Source: Brevundimonas sp. G8
GTDB taxonomy: Bacteria > Pseudomonadota > Alphaproteobacteria > Caulobacterales > Caulobacteraceae
Direction of reading: 5' to 3'
Length of the DNA: 64,000 nucleotides
NCBI RefSeq assembly: GCF_902506205.1
Contig: NZ_LR732816.1
Span: 2,278,536 to 2,342,535, forward strand
Part shown: positions 41,539 to 52,344 of the stretch, piece by piece
How positions within the stretch are numbered: position 1 is the first letter of the stretch
How the letters are laid out: each line of letters opens with the position of its first letter
The notes under the pieces: generated by a model
Told to the model about the DNA's origin: nothing
Seen by the model: the letters and a program-made list of their open reading frames with translations, nothing else
Database searches by the model: none
Made by a program: the position numbers and the translations under genes

Positions 41539-42990
41539 TCAGCCCGCTTCCTTCAGCTGACCTTCCAGGCCCTGTTCGCGGACCTTGCGGTACAGGGTCG
41601 AGCGGCCGATCCCCAGGCGTCGGGCGATCTCGCTCATATGGCCGGCATAGACCTCGATGGCGTGCTGGATCAGGTCGCGTTCGATGTCTTCCAGCGTCCG
41701 CAGATGCCCGCGGTCGTCCAGGATGCGGATCGGCTGGTCCGCCTGACTGGCGTGATCGGCCTGGGCGCTGGCGGCCGTGGCGGCATACAGCGGCTGGGCG
41801 TCCGGCATGGGGGCGGCGACGCCCGAGACGGCGGGGAAATCGTGCGGCTGCAGGAAGGGCGCATCGGCCAGGACGATGGCGCGGAACACCGCATTCTCCA
41901 GCTGGCGCACATTGCCGGGCCAGTCGAACCCTTGCAGCAGGGCCAGAGTCTCGGGCGCGCAGCCGGCGATCCGCTTGCCTTCCTCGGCGTTGAAGCGGGC
42001 GATGAAATGATCGACCAGGGGCGCGATGTCCTCGCGCCGTTCGCGCAGCGACGGGGCCTCGATCGGAAACACGTTCAGGCGATAGAACAGGTCCTCGCGG
42101 AAGGCGCCGTCCTTGACCTGCTGGGCCGGGTCGCGATTGGTCGCCGAGACGATGCGCACGTCGATCTTGACCGGCCGCTTGCCGCCAACAGGGTCGATCT
42201 CGCCTTCCTGCAGGGCGCGCAGAAGCTTGACCTGCATGTCCAGCGGAAGTTCGCCGATCTCGTCCAGGAACAGGGTGCCGCCGTCCGCCTCGCGGAACTT
42301 GCCCAGCGTCTTGTCCACGGCGCCGGTGAAGGCGCCCTTCTCGTGTCCGAACAGGATGGATTCGATCAGATTGGCGGGTAGGGCGCCGCAGTTGACGGCG
42401 ATGAAGGGTTTGCCGGCCCGGTCGCTGGCGCCGTGCAGAGCGCGTGCGATGACCTCCTTGCCCACGCCGCTTTCGCCGGTGATCAGGACGGGGATCGAGG
42501 ATTTGGCGGCCCGGGCGCCCAGCGCCTTGACCATCCGCATCGGGGCGCTGTCGCCCACGATGTCGTCGAAACTGGTGCGGCCCTGGACGCGCTTGGTCAG
42601 GCGTCCGACCTCGGCCGTCAGACGCTTCATCTGCATGGCGTTGCGAACCCCGACCAGCAAGCGTTCCGGTCCGACCGGCTTGACGAAGAAGTCCTGGGCC
42701 CCGGCCTGCATGGCCTTGACCACCATGTCGATGCCGCCGTTAGCCGTCAGCACGATGACCGGCTCGTTGATGCCGGCGCTGCGCAGTTCGGCCAGGCACT
42801 CCAGCCCCGACATCTCGGGCATGACCATGTCCAGCAGGATCAGGTCGGCCCCGCCGCCGCGCACCATCCGGTCGATGGCCTCGCCGCCGCTGGCGGCATG
42901 GACCACGGCGTTGCCGTCCCGCTCCAGCACCGCCTGGATCAGCCGGCGCTGGGTCGGATCGTCGTCAACGACCAGAATGGTCTTGGCCAT
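41539..42990 (-). CDS. tacA: Sigma-54-dependent response regulator, TacA-like
   Basis: A 483-aa NtrC-family activator. The receiver domain begins MAKTILVVDDDPTQRRLIQ with phosphoacceptor Asp54 in LILLDMVMPE. The AAA+ domain has Walker A GESGVGKE, the sigma-54-contacting GAFTGA loop and the Walker B-type FLDEIGE. The C-terminal Fis-type helix-turn-helix is MSEIARRLGIGRSTLYRKVR. The overall sequence resembles Caulobacter TacA, which with ShkA and ShpA controls stalk and polarity genes; the assignment is from memory of that sequence. No histidine kinase is adjacent. Confidence 0.88.
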   Translation of the reverse strand: MAKTILVVDDDPTQRRLIQAVLERDGNAVVHAASGGEAIDRMVRGGGADLILLDMVMPEMSGLECLAELRSAGINEPVIVLTANGGIDMVVKAMQAGAQDFFVKPVGPERLLVGVRNAMQMKRLTAEVGRLTKRVQGRTSFDDIVGDSAPMRMVKALGARAAKSSIPVLITGESGVGKEVIARALHGASDRAGKPFIAVNCGALPANLIESILFGHEKGAFTGAVDKTLGKFREADGGTLFLDEIGELPLDMQVKLLRALQEGEIDPVGGKRPVKIDVRIVSATNRDPAQQVKDGAFREDLFYRLNVFPIEAPSLRERREDIAPLVDHFIARFNAEEGKRIAGCAPETLALLQGFDWPGNVRQLENAVFRAIVLADAPFLQPHDFPAVSGVAAPMPDAQPLYAATAASAQADHASQADQPIRILDDRGHLRTLEDIERDLIQHAIEVYAGHMSEIARRLGIGRSTLYRKVREQGLEGQLKEAG

Positions 42991-43097
42991 GAAAGCCCCT
43001 TGTGCTGTCGCCCACCCCCGTCGCGGATGGATCGTTTCGGGACGATTTCTAAGAAGTCGAGGTGAAAATCGAGTGATAGGGCATGGTGTCCGCCGCG

Positions 43098-44870
43098 TTA
43101 ACGACGGCGAGTATCGTCGCAGCGAATCTCGGGAGACGCCTGCAGTTTCTGGCCGCCGACGATCAGGTCCGGCAGGGCGGCCGGAGCCGTGGTCACGCCT
43201 GTCGAAAGGTCTCCGTCCAGGGCCTCGGCATTGCGGCTGCATGCGGCCTGATACTGCCCAACCTTGCGCCACTGTCCGTCGTCGTCATTCTGCTCGAACG
43301 CCAGGACCGTCCGCGCCATCGCAACCAGCAAGTCTTCTCGGCCGTCGCCGTTCAGATCCAGCGTCCGCACGGTGCACGGACTGGCCGCGGAGCAGCCAAA
43401 CAGAACATCGGCCTGGCTTTCAATCTGTGTTTGGAAGCTGGCGGGAATGGTCTGACCTGCAACGGCTTGCAGACGAACGGCCGCCACCCGATCCCTACGC
43501 GCCTTGGGCGTATCGCCGGACCGGTAGGTTCTGACCTTGGCCGCGCGGGCCAGGCGCGCGGTCTCGGCGTCGCTGGATCGCGTCAATGTCTCCAGCGCGG
43601 CTGCCCCGACCTTGCCGCTCTCGAACCTCAGGAAATCATAGTCGAAGTCTTGGGCCGAGACCGCGCCGCGTTCCAGCCGTGCGATCTGATCCTTCACCGA
43701 TATCCGCGCGGGATCGGCCAGGGGGCTGAACAGGGCCAGGATGACCAGGACCGACAGGACGGCGGCGACGACATTGGTCCGCTCCAGCGGCTTCATCCAG
43801 CCTCCCGGCTTCGCCGCCGCCAGCAGATAACCCGCCCCATAGACCGCCCCGACCAGGGCGCAGGCTGCGGCGATGATCCGGTCGGGCGTCAGGCCGTGCT
43901 GGCCGATCCGCAGGCCCAGCCCCCACAGGGCCAGGACGACCAGGGGCGCGATCAGCACCGAGGCGATGCGTACGCCGTATTTCAGCACGACCGGCGGCAC
44001 ATTGTCGGGCCGCCCGTCCTGATAGGCCGTGTTGATCAGCACGATCAGGGCGGCGGCGGCCGACAGGACCAGGGCCGTCGCGCTGCGCGTCTCCCAAAGA
44101 CCGTCCAGGCCGGTGAAGGGCAGGGCCGCCAGGAAGCCGCCGACCAGCACGGTGATCACCAGCAGCAGCCAGGACAGCAGCATCAGGGCCACGGTCCGCA
44201 CGCCCCGGATCAGACCGTCGCGCACATCGGTCAGTTGGACCGCCGTGGCGAAGATCAGGACCGTGACGGGGATGGAAAACCAGGCTTCGCCGAGGATGTC
44301 CTCAAGGAAGCTGAGGCCGATCATCTTGAACAGGGCCGCGCCCAGATGCAGCAGCAGCCAGAAGGCGCCGGTGAAGCCCAGAGACAGGGCCAGTTGCACC
44401 CCCGCCTTCCAGGCCACGTCGAAATATTCGGGATAGTCGACGATCCAGCGCCGTTCGCGCACCGCCGGGACGATCAGGTGGTGGGCGATGAACAGCGCCG
44501 CCGCGCCGAACGCCAGAACGGGGAAGCTGAGGAAGGGCGCCTGACGGAAGGCTTCCGCCGACTGACGCGCCACGTCATGCGCGCCCAGCAAGGCCAGAAC
44601 CACCGCAGCCAAGCCCGTCCAAAGGGCCAGGGCAAGCGGCTTGATCCGTCCCGCCGCCGCCAGCACCACCACGGGACCATAACCCGCCGCCAGGGCCAGG
44701 GCGCCGAACAGGGCAGGCTGGGTTGCGGGCCAGGCATGATTGTCCGCCGCCAGATACAGCAGATAAAGCGCCAGTCCCTGAACCAGGCCGGTCGCCAACC
44801 GAATAGCGAACAGGCCCGACGCCCCGCCCAGGCCTGTGCGGCCGGTGTCTTGATGCGTCGTCTCGGTCAT
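43098..44870 (-). CDS. DUF4153 polytopic membrane protein with C-terminal soluble domain
   Basis: A 590-aa protein. The first 400 residues contain about 11-12 predicted transmembrane helices with the DUF4153 layout (segments such as GLFAIRLATGLVQGLALYL and TVALMLLSWLLLVITVLVGG). The last 190 residues are soluble, with a FG-GAP-like motif TLDLNGDGREDLLVAMART and two cysteine pairs. The function is unknown. It is divergent from pepF (start 44968). Confidence 0.85.
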   Translation of the reverse strand: MTETTHQDTGRTGLGGASGLFAIRLATGLVQGLALYLLYLAADNHAWPATQPALFGALALAAGYGPVVVLAAAGRIKPLALALWTGLAAVVLALLGAHDVARQSAEAFRQAPFLSFPVLAFGAAALFIAHHLIVPAVRERRWIVDYPEYFDVAWKAGVQLALSLGFTGAFWLLLHLGAALFKMIGLSFLEDILGEAWFSIPVTVLIFATAVQLTDVRDGLIRGVRTVALMLLSWLLLVITVLVGGFLAALPFTGLDGLWETRSATALVLSAAAALIVLINTAYQDGRPDNVPPVVLKYGVRIASVLIAPLVVLALWGLGLRIGQHGLTPDRIIAAACALVGAVYGAGYLLAAAKPGGWMKPLERTNVVAAVLSVLVILALFSPLADPARISVKDQIARLERGAVSAQDFDYDFLRFESGKVGAAALETLTRSSDAETARLARAAKVRTYRSGDTPKARRDRVAAVRLQAVAGQTIPASFQTQIESQADVLFGCSAASPCTVRTLDLNGDGREDLLVAMARTVLAFEQNDDDGQWRKVGQYQAACSRNAEALDGDLSTGVTTAPAALPDLIVGGQKLQASPEIRCDDTRRR

Positions 44871-44967
44871 TCACGTGTCTCCAAAATACAGGATCGCACG
44901 GCCGGCGCCGTCGAGAAAGCGTGACGGAAGGTTGCGACTGTCGTCCGACATCCCCAGAACAGGGGTC

Positions 44968-46761
44968 ATGAACGCTCCTTTCAAGACGCCCAGCACCGAT
45001 GCCCCGCTGTGGGACCTGACCGACCTCTATGCCTCGCGCGACGACGCCAGGGTCGCGGCCGACCTGGAAAAGGCGCGGGGCCTGGTGGATTCGCTGAATG
45101 GCCTGAAGGGGAAACTGGCCGCCGAACAGGACGCCGCCGGCCTGGGCGCCGTGCTTGATCGGGCCATTCATCTGTATGAGCAGGCGTCGGACGTGCTGGG
45201 GGCTCTGGGCGCCTACGCCTTCCTGTCGGCCTCGACCGCGCGCGACGATGCGGGCGCGCAGGGGTTCGAGGCCGATGTGCGCGAGAAGATCACCGCCATC
45301 GCCACCCCCACCGTCTGGCTGACGCTGGAGATCAATCAGATCGACGACGCGGCGCTGGAGGCCGCCCTGACCGCCGACGACGGCGCGGCGCGCTGGCGGC
45401 CGTGGTTGCGGCGGGTGCGGGCGATGAAGCCGCACGAACTGTCGTCCGAGCTGGAGACCTTCATCGCCGAGCGTGGGCCGATCACCGCCCAATGGCCGCG
45501 CCTGTTCGACGAGCAGCTGGCTGCCCTGCGCGCCAAGGCGGGGAGCGAGAGCCTGACCCTGGCCGAGGCGCTGAACCGCCTGTCGGACGCCAAGCCCGCG
45601 CGCCGCAAGGCCGCCGCCGAGGGCCTGTCGGAAGCCCTGGCCGCCCGCGCCCCGACCCTGGCCCTGGTGCTGAACACCGTCGCCGCCGACAAGGCGATGG
45701 AGGATCGCTGGCGCGGTTTCAAACGTCCCGCCGACAGCCGCCACCTGGGCAACGAAGTGGACGGCGAGGCGGTGGACGCCATGGCCGAGGCCGTCGCCGC
45801 CGCCTATCCGCGCCTTTCGCACCGCTATTACGCGCTGAAGGCCAAGGCGATGGGCAAGGCGCGGCTGGACCACTGGGACCGCAATGCTCCCATCGAGACC
45901 ACGACCCCGCGCGCCTTCACCTGGACCCAGGGGCGCGAGATCGTGCTGGACAGTTTCTTGGACCTTGGCGGCGACTTCGCCGACCGGGCGGGCGGCTTTT
46001 TCGACAAGCCGTGGATCGACGGCCGTGCGCGGGCGGGCAAGCAGTCGGGCGCCTATGCCCACCCCGTCACCGCCGACCGCCACCCCTATGTCTTCCTGAA
46101 CTGGATGGGCGAGCGGCGCGACGTCCTGACCCTGGCGCACGAGCTGGGGCACGGCGTCCACCAGACCCTAGCGGCGGATCAAGGCACGCTTCTGGCCGAC
46201 ACGCCGCTGACCTTGGCCGAGACCGCCTCCATCTTCGCAGAGGGGCTGACGTTCGACCGCCTCTTGGCGACGGCGCCGAAGTCAGAGCAGCGCGGCCTGC
46301 TGGCCGGCCGGATCGAGGACGGGCTGAACACGGTCGTGCGCCAGATCGCCTTCCACCGTTTCGAGACCCGATTCCATGACGAACGCCTGCAGGGCGAGGT
46401 GTCGCAGCAACGGATCAACCAGCTGTGGCTGGAGGAAATGGCCGCCTCGCTGGGACCGTCGGTCAAGCTGAACCCCGGCTATGAACACTGGTGGGCCTAC
46501 GTCAGCCACTTCGTCCATTCGCCCTTCTATGTTTACGCCTATGCGTTCGGGGACCTGCTGGTCGCGGCCCTGATGGAGGCGCGGCGCAATGATCCGGCGG
46601 GCTTCACGCCGCTGTATCGCGAGCTGTTGGCCGGCGGCGGATCGCGGACCTATGTCGAGGCGTTGAAGCCGTTCGGTCTGGACCCGCGCGACCCGGCCTT
46701 CTGGAGCGTAGGCTGCCAGAGGCTGGAGCGTCTGGTGGATCAGTTCGAGGCGCTGGCCTAG
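44968..46761 (+). CDS. pepF: M3-family oligoendopeptidase F
   Basis: A 597-aa cytoplasmic zinc peptidase. The metal motif is HELGH at residues 391-395 (TLAHELGHGVHQTLA), with the third ligand expected in ETASIFAEGL. The C terminus GGSRTYVEALKPFGLDPRDPAFW is typical. Length is normal for oligoendopeptidase F. The ATG at 44968 is preferred over an in-frame upstream codon. It ends 78 nt before the oxidase subunit gene. Confidence 0.94.
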   Translation: MNAPFKTPSTDAPLWDLTDLYASRDDARVAADLEKARGLVDSLNGLKGKLAAEQDAAGLGAVLDRAIHLYEQASDVLGALGAYAFLSASTARDDAGAQGFEADVREKITAIATPTVWLTLEINQIDDAALEAALTADDGAARWRPWLRRVRAMKPHELSSELETFIAERGPITAQWPRLFDEQLAALRAKAGSESLTLAEALNRLSDAKPARRKAAAEGLSEALAARAPTLALVLNTVAADKAMEDRWRGFKRPADSRHLGNEVDGEAVDAMAEAVAAAYPRLSHRYYALKAKAMGKARLDHWDRNAPIETTTPRAFTWTQGREIVLDSFLDLGGDFADRAGGFFDKPWIDGRARAGKQSGAYAHPVTADRHPYVFLNWMGERRDVLTLAHELGHGVHQTLAADQGTLLADTPLTLAETASIFAEGLTFDRLLATAPKSEQRGLLAGRIEDGLNTVVRQIAFHRFETRFHDERLQGEVSQQRINQLWLEEMAASLGPSVKLNPGYEHWWAYVSHFVHSPFYVYAYAFGDLLVAALMEARRNDPAGFTPLYRELLAGGGSRTYVEALKPFGLDPRDPAFWSVGCQRLERLVDQFEALA

Positions 46762-46839
46762 GGCTTTGGGATGACTGCGGGCTTGAGCGGGGCGGGCGCC
46801 TCGGTGTAAGTCCGCGATAACGACGAGGGGATTTTCGCC

Positions 46840-47112
46840 ATGGCCGACCTGCACGACACCGCCAACGCACCTGCCGACGCCGATGCGCAAGCCTATCTGC
46901 ACGGCCATATGGAAGTGCGCGAGCAGGTCTCGACCTACAGCCTGTTCCTGAACCTGGCCAAGTGGGGCAGCCTGGGTATTGCGGTTTTGCTGGTCTTCCT
47001 GACCCTGTGGTTCCATCCGGGCGGCAGCTTCATCGCCGCTGTCATCGGCGCGGCCGTTCTGGGCGGCGCAGGCTTCGTGGCGCTGAAGTCCAAGCCGGGC
47101 GCCGCGCACTGA
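46840..47112 (+). CDS. aa3-type cytochrome c oxidase subunit IV-like protein
   Basis: A 90-aa protein with an HGHMEVREQVSTYSLFL motif followed by two transmembrane helices (LGIAVLLVFLTLWF and IAAVIGAAVLGGAGFVAL). This matches the bacterial subunit IV family of aa3 oxidases (COX4_pro_2). In alphaproteobacteria it is often encoded just ahead of pntA, away from the other oxidase genes, as here. GAGGGGA precedes the ATG. Confidence 0.88.
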   Translation: MADLHDTANAPADADAQAYLHGHMEVREQVSTYSLFLNLAKWGSLGIAVLLVFLTLWFHPGGSFIAAVIGAAVLGGAGFVALKSKPGAAH

Positions 47113-47251
47113 TCCCTGCATCGGTTGCGCCGTTTGCCGCTGCGGCGGTCTGAAATCACGCAACCTTGCCAAGCTTTGGCATAACCGTGCTTTGACGGCT
47201 TGCGCCGGAACGGCCTAACCTTCGTTCAACGAAAAGAACGAGGGGATTCGC

Positions 47252-48391
47252 TTGGCCGTCGCTATCGCCGTCACGAGAGAACGCCGCGAAGGCGAGACGC
47301 GCTGCGCCGTCACGCCCGAGACCGTCAAGAAGTTGATCGCCCTGGGCGCGACCGTCACGGTCGAGGCCGGGACTGGCCTTGGCTCCTCTATTCCCGACGC
47401 CGACTATGTCGCCGCCGGCGCGACGGTGAAACCGGACACCCGCGCGGTGCTGGACGGCGCCGACATCGTGCTGAAGGTGCGCGGTCCCACGGCCCAGGAG
47501 ACCAGCGCGCTGAAACCCGGCGCCATCGTCATCGCCATGCTGGACGCCTGGCGCGACAAGGCCACGGTCGAGGCCCTGACCGGCGCGAACGCTACCGCCT
47601 TCGCCATGGAGTTCGTGCCTCGCATCACCCGCGCCCAGGTCATGGACGTGCTGTCGTCTCAGGCGAACCTGGCCGGATACCGCGCGGTGATCGAGGCGGC
47701 CTATGCCTTTGGCAAGGGTTTCCCGATGATGATGACGGCGGCCGGCACGGTCGCCCCGGCAAAGGTCTTCATCATGGGCGTGGGCGTCGCCGGGCTTCAG
47801 GCCATCGCCACCGCGCGCCGCCTGGGCGCCGTCGTCACCGCCACCGACGTCCGCCCCGCCACCAAGGAACAGGTCGAGAGCCTGGGCGCCAAATTCCTGG
47901 CTGTCGAGGACGAGGAGTTCAAGAACGCCCAGACCGCCGGCGGCTACGCCAAGCCGATGTCGCCCGAGTATCAGGCCAAACAGGCCGAACTGACCGCCAG
48001 CCATGTGGTCAAACAGGACATCGTCATCACCACCGCCCTGATCCCCGGCCGCGCCGCCCCGGTGCTGCTGACGGCGGCCCATGTCGCCTCGATGAAGCCG
48101 GGCTCTGTCATCATCGACCTGGCGGTCGAGGCGGGCGGCAATGTCGAGGGTTCGAAGCTGAACGAGGTGGTGACCACGGCGAACGGCGTCACCATCGTCG
48201 GCTGGGCCAATCTGCCCGGCCGCATCGCCGCCGACGCCAGCGCCCTTTACGCCCGCAACCTGTCGGCCTTCGTCGGCCTGCTGATCAAGGACGGGGTCAT
48301 GGCGGTGGATCTGGAAGACGAGATCCTGAAGGCGGCGGTGGTCACCGATCGTGGCACCGTGGTGCATGAAGGGCTTAAGGGAGCAAACTAA
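47252..48391 (+). CDS. pntAA: NAD(P) transhydrogenase subunit alpha, part 1
   Basis: A 379-aa NAD(H)-binding subunit of the proton-translocating transhydrogenase, which reduces NADP+ with NADH at the expense of the proton gradient. It has RERREGETRCAVTPETV near the start, FIMGVGVAGLQAIATARRLGAVV (Rossmann loop), and TALIPGRAAPVL. The start is TTG with GAGGGGA upstream. The stop overlaps the next ATG by 1 nt (TAATG), so pntAA-pntAB-ORF-pntB form one operon. Confidence 0.95.
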   Translation: MAVAIAVTRERREGETRCAVTPETVKKLIALGATVTVEAGTGLGSSIPDADYVAAGATVKPDTRAVLDGADIVLKVRGPTAQETSALKPGAIVIAMLDAWRDKATVEALTGANATAFAMEFVPRITRAQVMDVLSSQANLAGYRAVIEAAYAFGKGFPMMMTAAGTVAPAKVFIMGVGVAGLQAIATARRLGAVVTATDVRPATKEQVESLGAKFLAVEDEEFKNAQTAGGYAKPMSPEYQAKQAELTASHVVKQDIVITTALIPGRAAPVLLTAAHVASMKPGSVIIDLAVEAGGNVEGSKLNEVVTTANGVTIVGWANLPGRIAADASALYARNLSAFVGLLIKDGVMAVDLEDEILKAAVVTDRGTVVHEGLKGAN

Positions 48392-48738
48392 TGGAACACG
48401 TCGATCCCACCGTCTTCCGCCTGGCCATCTTCGTGCTGGCGATCTTCGTCGGCTATTACGTCGTCTGGAGCGTGACGCCGGCCCTGCATACGCCGTTGAT
48501 GGCCGTGACTAACGCCATTTCCAGCGTCATCATCGTCGGTGGCCTGATCGCGGCGGCGGCCGTGTCGGGCGACGTGACCGGCCCTAGCGCCTGGATCGCC
48601 AAGGGCGCCGGCGTGGTCGCCGTCACCCTGGCCAGCGTCAACATCTTCGGCGGCTTCATGGTCACCCGGCGCATGCTGGCCATGTACAAGAAGAAGGAGC
48701 GGCCGGCGCCTAAGCCCGCTCCCGAGGCGTCTTCGTGA
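48391..48738 (+). CDS. pntAB: NAD(P) transhydrogenase subunit alpha, part 2 (membrane)
   Basis: A 115-aa membrane subunit with three to four helices: FRLAIFVLAIFVGYYVVWSV, HTPLMAVTNAISSVIIVGGL and VVAVTLASVNIFGGFMVTRRM. The sequence TPALHTPLMAVTNAIS is the family signature. It completes the split alpha subunit. Its TGA overlaps the GTG of the next ORF. Confidence 0.95.
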   Translation: MEHVDPTVFRLAIFVLAIFVGYYVVWSVTPALHTPLMAVTNAISSVIIVGGLIAAAAVSGDVTGPSAWIAKGAGVVAVTLASVNIFGGFMVTRRMLAMYKKKERPAPKPAPEASS

Positions 48739-49001
48739 CGGACGCCGCGCAGATCGCCATCACCGGTTCGTGGGTCGCCACTGGCGTCGGGTTCGGCCTG
48801 TGGCTGTACGGCTGGTTCGGGACCAAGATTCCGATCAAGCGCCAGCGGCTGCACGACTGCGGCATCGCCCTGGTCTTCTCGGCCATACTGGTTCGCGTCG
48901 TGACGCAGGACCGGCCGCTGGGCGTCTTCGAATGGGCCCTGTTCTTCATCGGCCCGCTGTTCATCGCCGCCGCCCTGTGGCGGCTGGCGCGCACGTCTTG
49001 A
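48735..49001 (+). CDS. Small membrane protein inserted between pntAB and pntB
   Basis: An 88-aa protein with three predicted transmembrane stretches (WVATGVGFGLWLYGWF, CGIALVFSAILVRVV, WALFFIGPLFIAAALW) and a positively charged loop KIPIKRQRLHDC. It begins at GTG in a GTGA overlap with pntAB and ends 13 nt before pntB. No family is recognised. Its placement implies expression with transhydrogenase. Confidence 0.75.
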   Translation: MTDAAQIAITGSWVATGVGFGLWLYGWFGTKIPIKRQRLHDCGIALVFSAILVRVVTQDRPLGVFEWALFFIGPLFIAAALWRLARTS

Positions 49002-49014
49002 GGGGAGGGGCGTG

Positions 49015-50432
<1,418 letters not shown>

Positions 50433-50436
<4 letters not shown>

Positions 50437-50861
50437 CGCCGCGTTTTGCTTTGCTCGTCGGCCTGTCCGGTCTCATGGGCCTGTCGGCGTGTTCGGCGAT
50501 GATGACCTTCACACTGGCAGGCGGCCTCGACCGCCCCGAGGTGACGTTCGACGATGGGCGAAAGGCCTGCGTCAATGAACTGACCGTCTATGAGGCCAAC
50601 GACGCAGCGGCGCCTCTCTGGTCCATCGAAGCCGAGGGGCGGCGATGCGTGATGTTGCGCCATGTCGTCTATGGCCAAACGCCTCTCGGCTTCTCGGTCT
50701 TGACGCCTGCCGCGTCCCTGCGACCGGATGGCGTCTACGAAGCCGTCGGCGGCGGATCGACAACCCACCCGTTGTCGAAGATTCCGTGGAGAGGCTATGC
50801 GCGCTTCCATTTTCGCGACGGCGAGTGGCGTTTAGTAGAGACGGTGGCGGACGCGCCATAG
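50433..50861 (+). CDS. Small lipoprotein downstream of pntB
   Basis: A 142-aa predicted lipoprotein: MTPRFALLVGLSGLMGLSAC has the LSAC lipobox. The mature part has three further cysteines (KACVN, RRCVM) and a beta-rich look, without a known domain. It starts at a GTG that overlaps the pntB stop, so it is probably translated with the pnt operon. Function is unknown. Confidence 0.75.
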
Positions 50862-50936
50862 GTTGGGTCGAAGGGGCGCCTAGAGCCTTGCATCAGCCCA
50901 CTATCGCAGCGCTTCCAGACCCGTTATCACGCGCTC

Positions 50937-52025
50937 GTGAAGACCTCCGGACACCAACGATTTGAAGCCTTGGATTCCCTGCGCGGGGTGTGCGCCATCC
51001 TTGTGGTGATGTTCCACATGCCGGTGGCAAGCCACTGGCGTGATTGGGGTTTCATTCAGCATTCCTATCTGTTCGTCGATTATTTCTTCGTCCTGTCGGG
51101 CTTCGTCATCGCCCATGCCTATGCCGACCGGCTGAAGTTGGGGCGGGACGCCGGGCGGTTCATGGTGCGGCGGCTCGGGCGGATCTGGCCGCTGCATCTA
51201 CTGATGCTGGCGGCCTTCGTCGGGCTGGAGTTGGCGCGGCTGACGTTTCAGTTCGACAGTGCGCCGCCGTTCACGCGGGACCGGTCGATCGAGGCGATCT
51301 TCGCCAACCTGGCGCTGATCCAGGCCTGGCATGTGCATCCGTATCTGACCTGGAACGGGCCGGCCTGGACGCTCAGCGCCGAATGGGCCTGCTATCTGAT
51401 CTTCGCCGGGCTGGTTCTGGCTGCGCCGAAACGGTTCCGTTGGATCGGCCTGGTTCTGGCGATCATCGGGGGCGTGCTGGTGGTCAGCTACGCCCGGCGC
51501 TGGATGAACACGACCTATGACTTCGCCGTGCCGCGCGCGGTCTATGGCTTCTTCCTGGGCTGTCTGCTGCAGGGGCTGTGGACGCGCATTCCTCGGCTTA
51601 AGGGCGCCGCCGCAACGGTGCTGGAGGTCGCGGCCATCGTCGTGGCCTGCGTCTTCATCGGCTATGCTCAGGGGCCGATCACCGTGGCCGTCACCCTGGT
51701 CTTCGTGGTCCTGATCTGGGTCTTCGCGGGCGAGGACGGCGCCCTGTCCCGCGTGCTGGATCGTCCGGCGCTGGTCACCCTGGGGCGATGGTCGTTCGCC
51801 ATCTACATGGTCCACATGTTCATCCTGACCGTGATGATGATCGTGGCTCGGAAGCTAGACCTGGTGCCGGTGCGGCGGATCGATTTCGGCTCGGTCTGGC
51901 TGAACGACCTGTTCGCCGTCGCCATGTTCGGCTTCATCGTGGTGGTCGCGGTCGTCGCGCACAGACTGGTCGAACAGCCTGCGCAGCGGATGATCGACCG
52001 CTGGACCAAGCCGAAAGCGGCCTGA
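50937..52025 (+). CDS. Acyltransferase 3-family membrane protein
   Basis: A 362-aa O-acyltransferase with about ten transmembrane helices. The N-terminal RFEALDSLRGVCAILVVMFHMP with the catalytic His and the RRLGRIWPLHL motif are the family signature. Such proteins move acyl groups across the membrane to polysaccharides or other envelope molecules; the acceptor here is unknown. The start is GTG at 50937. Confidence 0.88.
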   Translation: MKTSGHQRFEALDSLRGVCAILVVMFHMPVASHWRDWGFIQHSYLFVDYFFVLSGFVIAHAYADRLKLGRDAGRFMVRRLGRIWPLHLLMLAAFVGLELARLTFQFDSAPPFTRDRSIEAIFANLALIQAWHVHPYLTWNGPAWTLSAEWACYLIFAGLVLAAPKRFRWIGLVLAIIGGVLVVSYARRWMNTTYDFAVPRAVYGFFLGCLLQGLWTRIPRLKGAAATVLEVAAIVVACVFIGYAQGPITVAVTLVFVVLIWVFAGEDGALSRVLDRPALVTLGRWSFAIYMVHMFILTVMMIVARKLDLVPVRRIDFGSVWLNDLFAVAMFGFIVVVAVVAHRLVEQPAQRMIDRWTKPKAA

Positions 52026-52028
52026 GCC

Positions 52029-52253
52029 TCAGGCCGCCATACGCCATTCCGACGCCATATCGGTCGCGCGGCCCTCGTCCCACAGCATGTCCTCGTCCGA
52101 GTAACGGCTGCTGGCGGCGGCCGAGATGACGTCGATCACCTGTTCCTCCAGCCGATCCCAGATCACGGCGAGGTCGGACGAGCCGTCGGCCTCGCAGGGC
52201 ACGATGATGTAGCGGCTGGCGTTGATCGTCTGGGTAGGTTGGAAACGAGCCAT
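52029..52253 (-). CDS. Small protein (74 aa) divergent from WYL regulator
   Basis: The product MARFQPTQTINASRYIIVPC is followed by DLAVIWDRLEEQVIDVISAA and an acidic C terminus (YSDEDMLWDEG). It is soluble, without a known domain. GGAG lies upstream of the ATG, and the gene is transcribed away from the WYL regulator across a 91-nt region that contains an inverted repeat (52299-52316). It could be a target of that regulator. Confidence 0.75.
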   Translation of the reverse strand: MARFQPTQTINASRYIIVPCEADGSSDLAVIWDRLEEQVIDVISAAASSRYSDEDMLWDEGRATDMASEWRMAA

Positions 52254-52298
52254 GGTGTGATCTCCTGAAGCGACGGCCTCTTGTCGATGATTGTGTTA

Positions 52299-52316
52299 TG
52301 GCGCAGTGTTGCGTCA
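52299..52316. promoter_or_regulatory. Inverted repeat, candidate operator of the WYL regulator
   Basis: TGGCGCA and TGCGTCA are reverse complements at 6 of 7 positions, separated by GTGT, in the 91-nt gap between the divergent genes. The location fits an operator serving the 74-aa gene, the regulator itself, or both. No matching motif is known to me, so the assignment is inference. Confidence 0.4.
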
Positions 52317-52344
52317 GAAACGGACGTAGGCATAAGGAGCGGCG

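Noticed and set aside
47166..47178. Palindrome GCCAAGCTTTGGC ahead of pntAA as an operator
   Set aside because: It is short and no second copy or known motif was found, so it was not listed as a feature.
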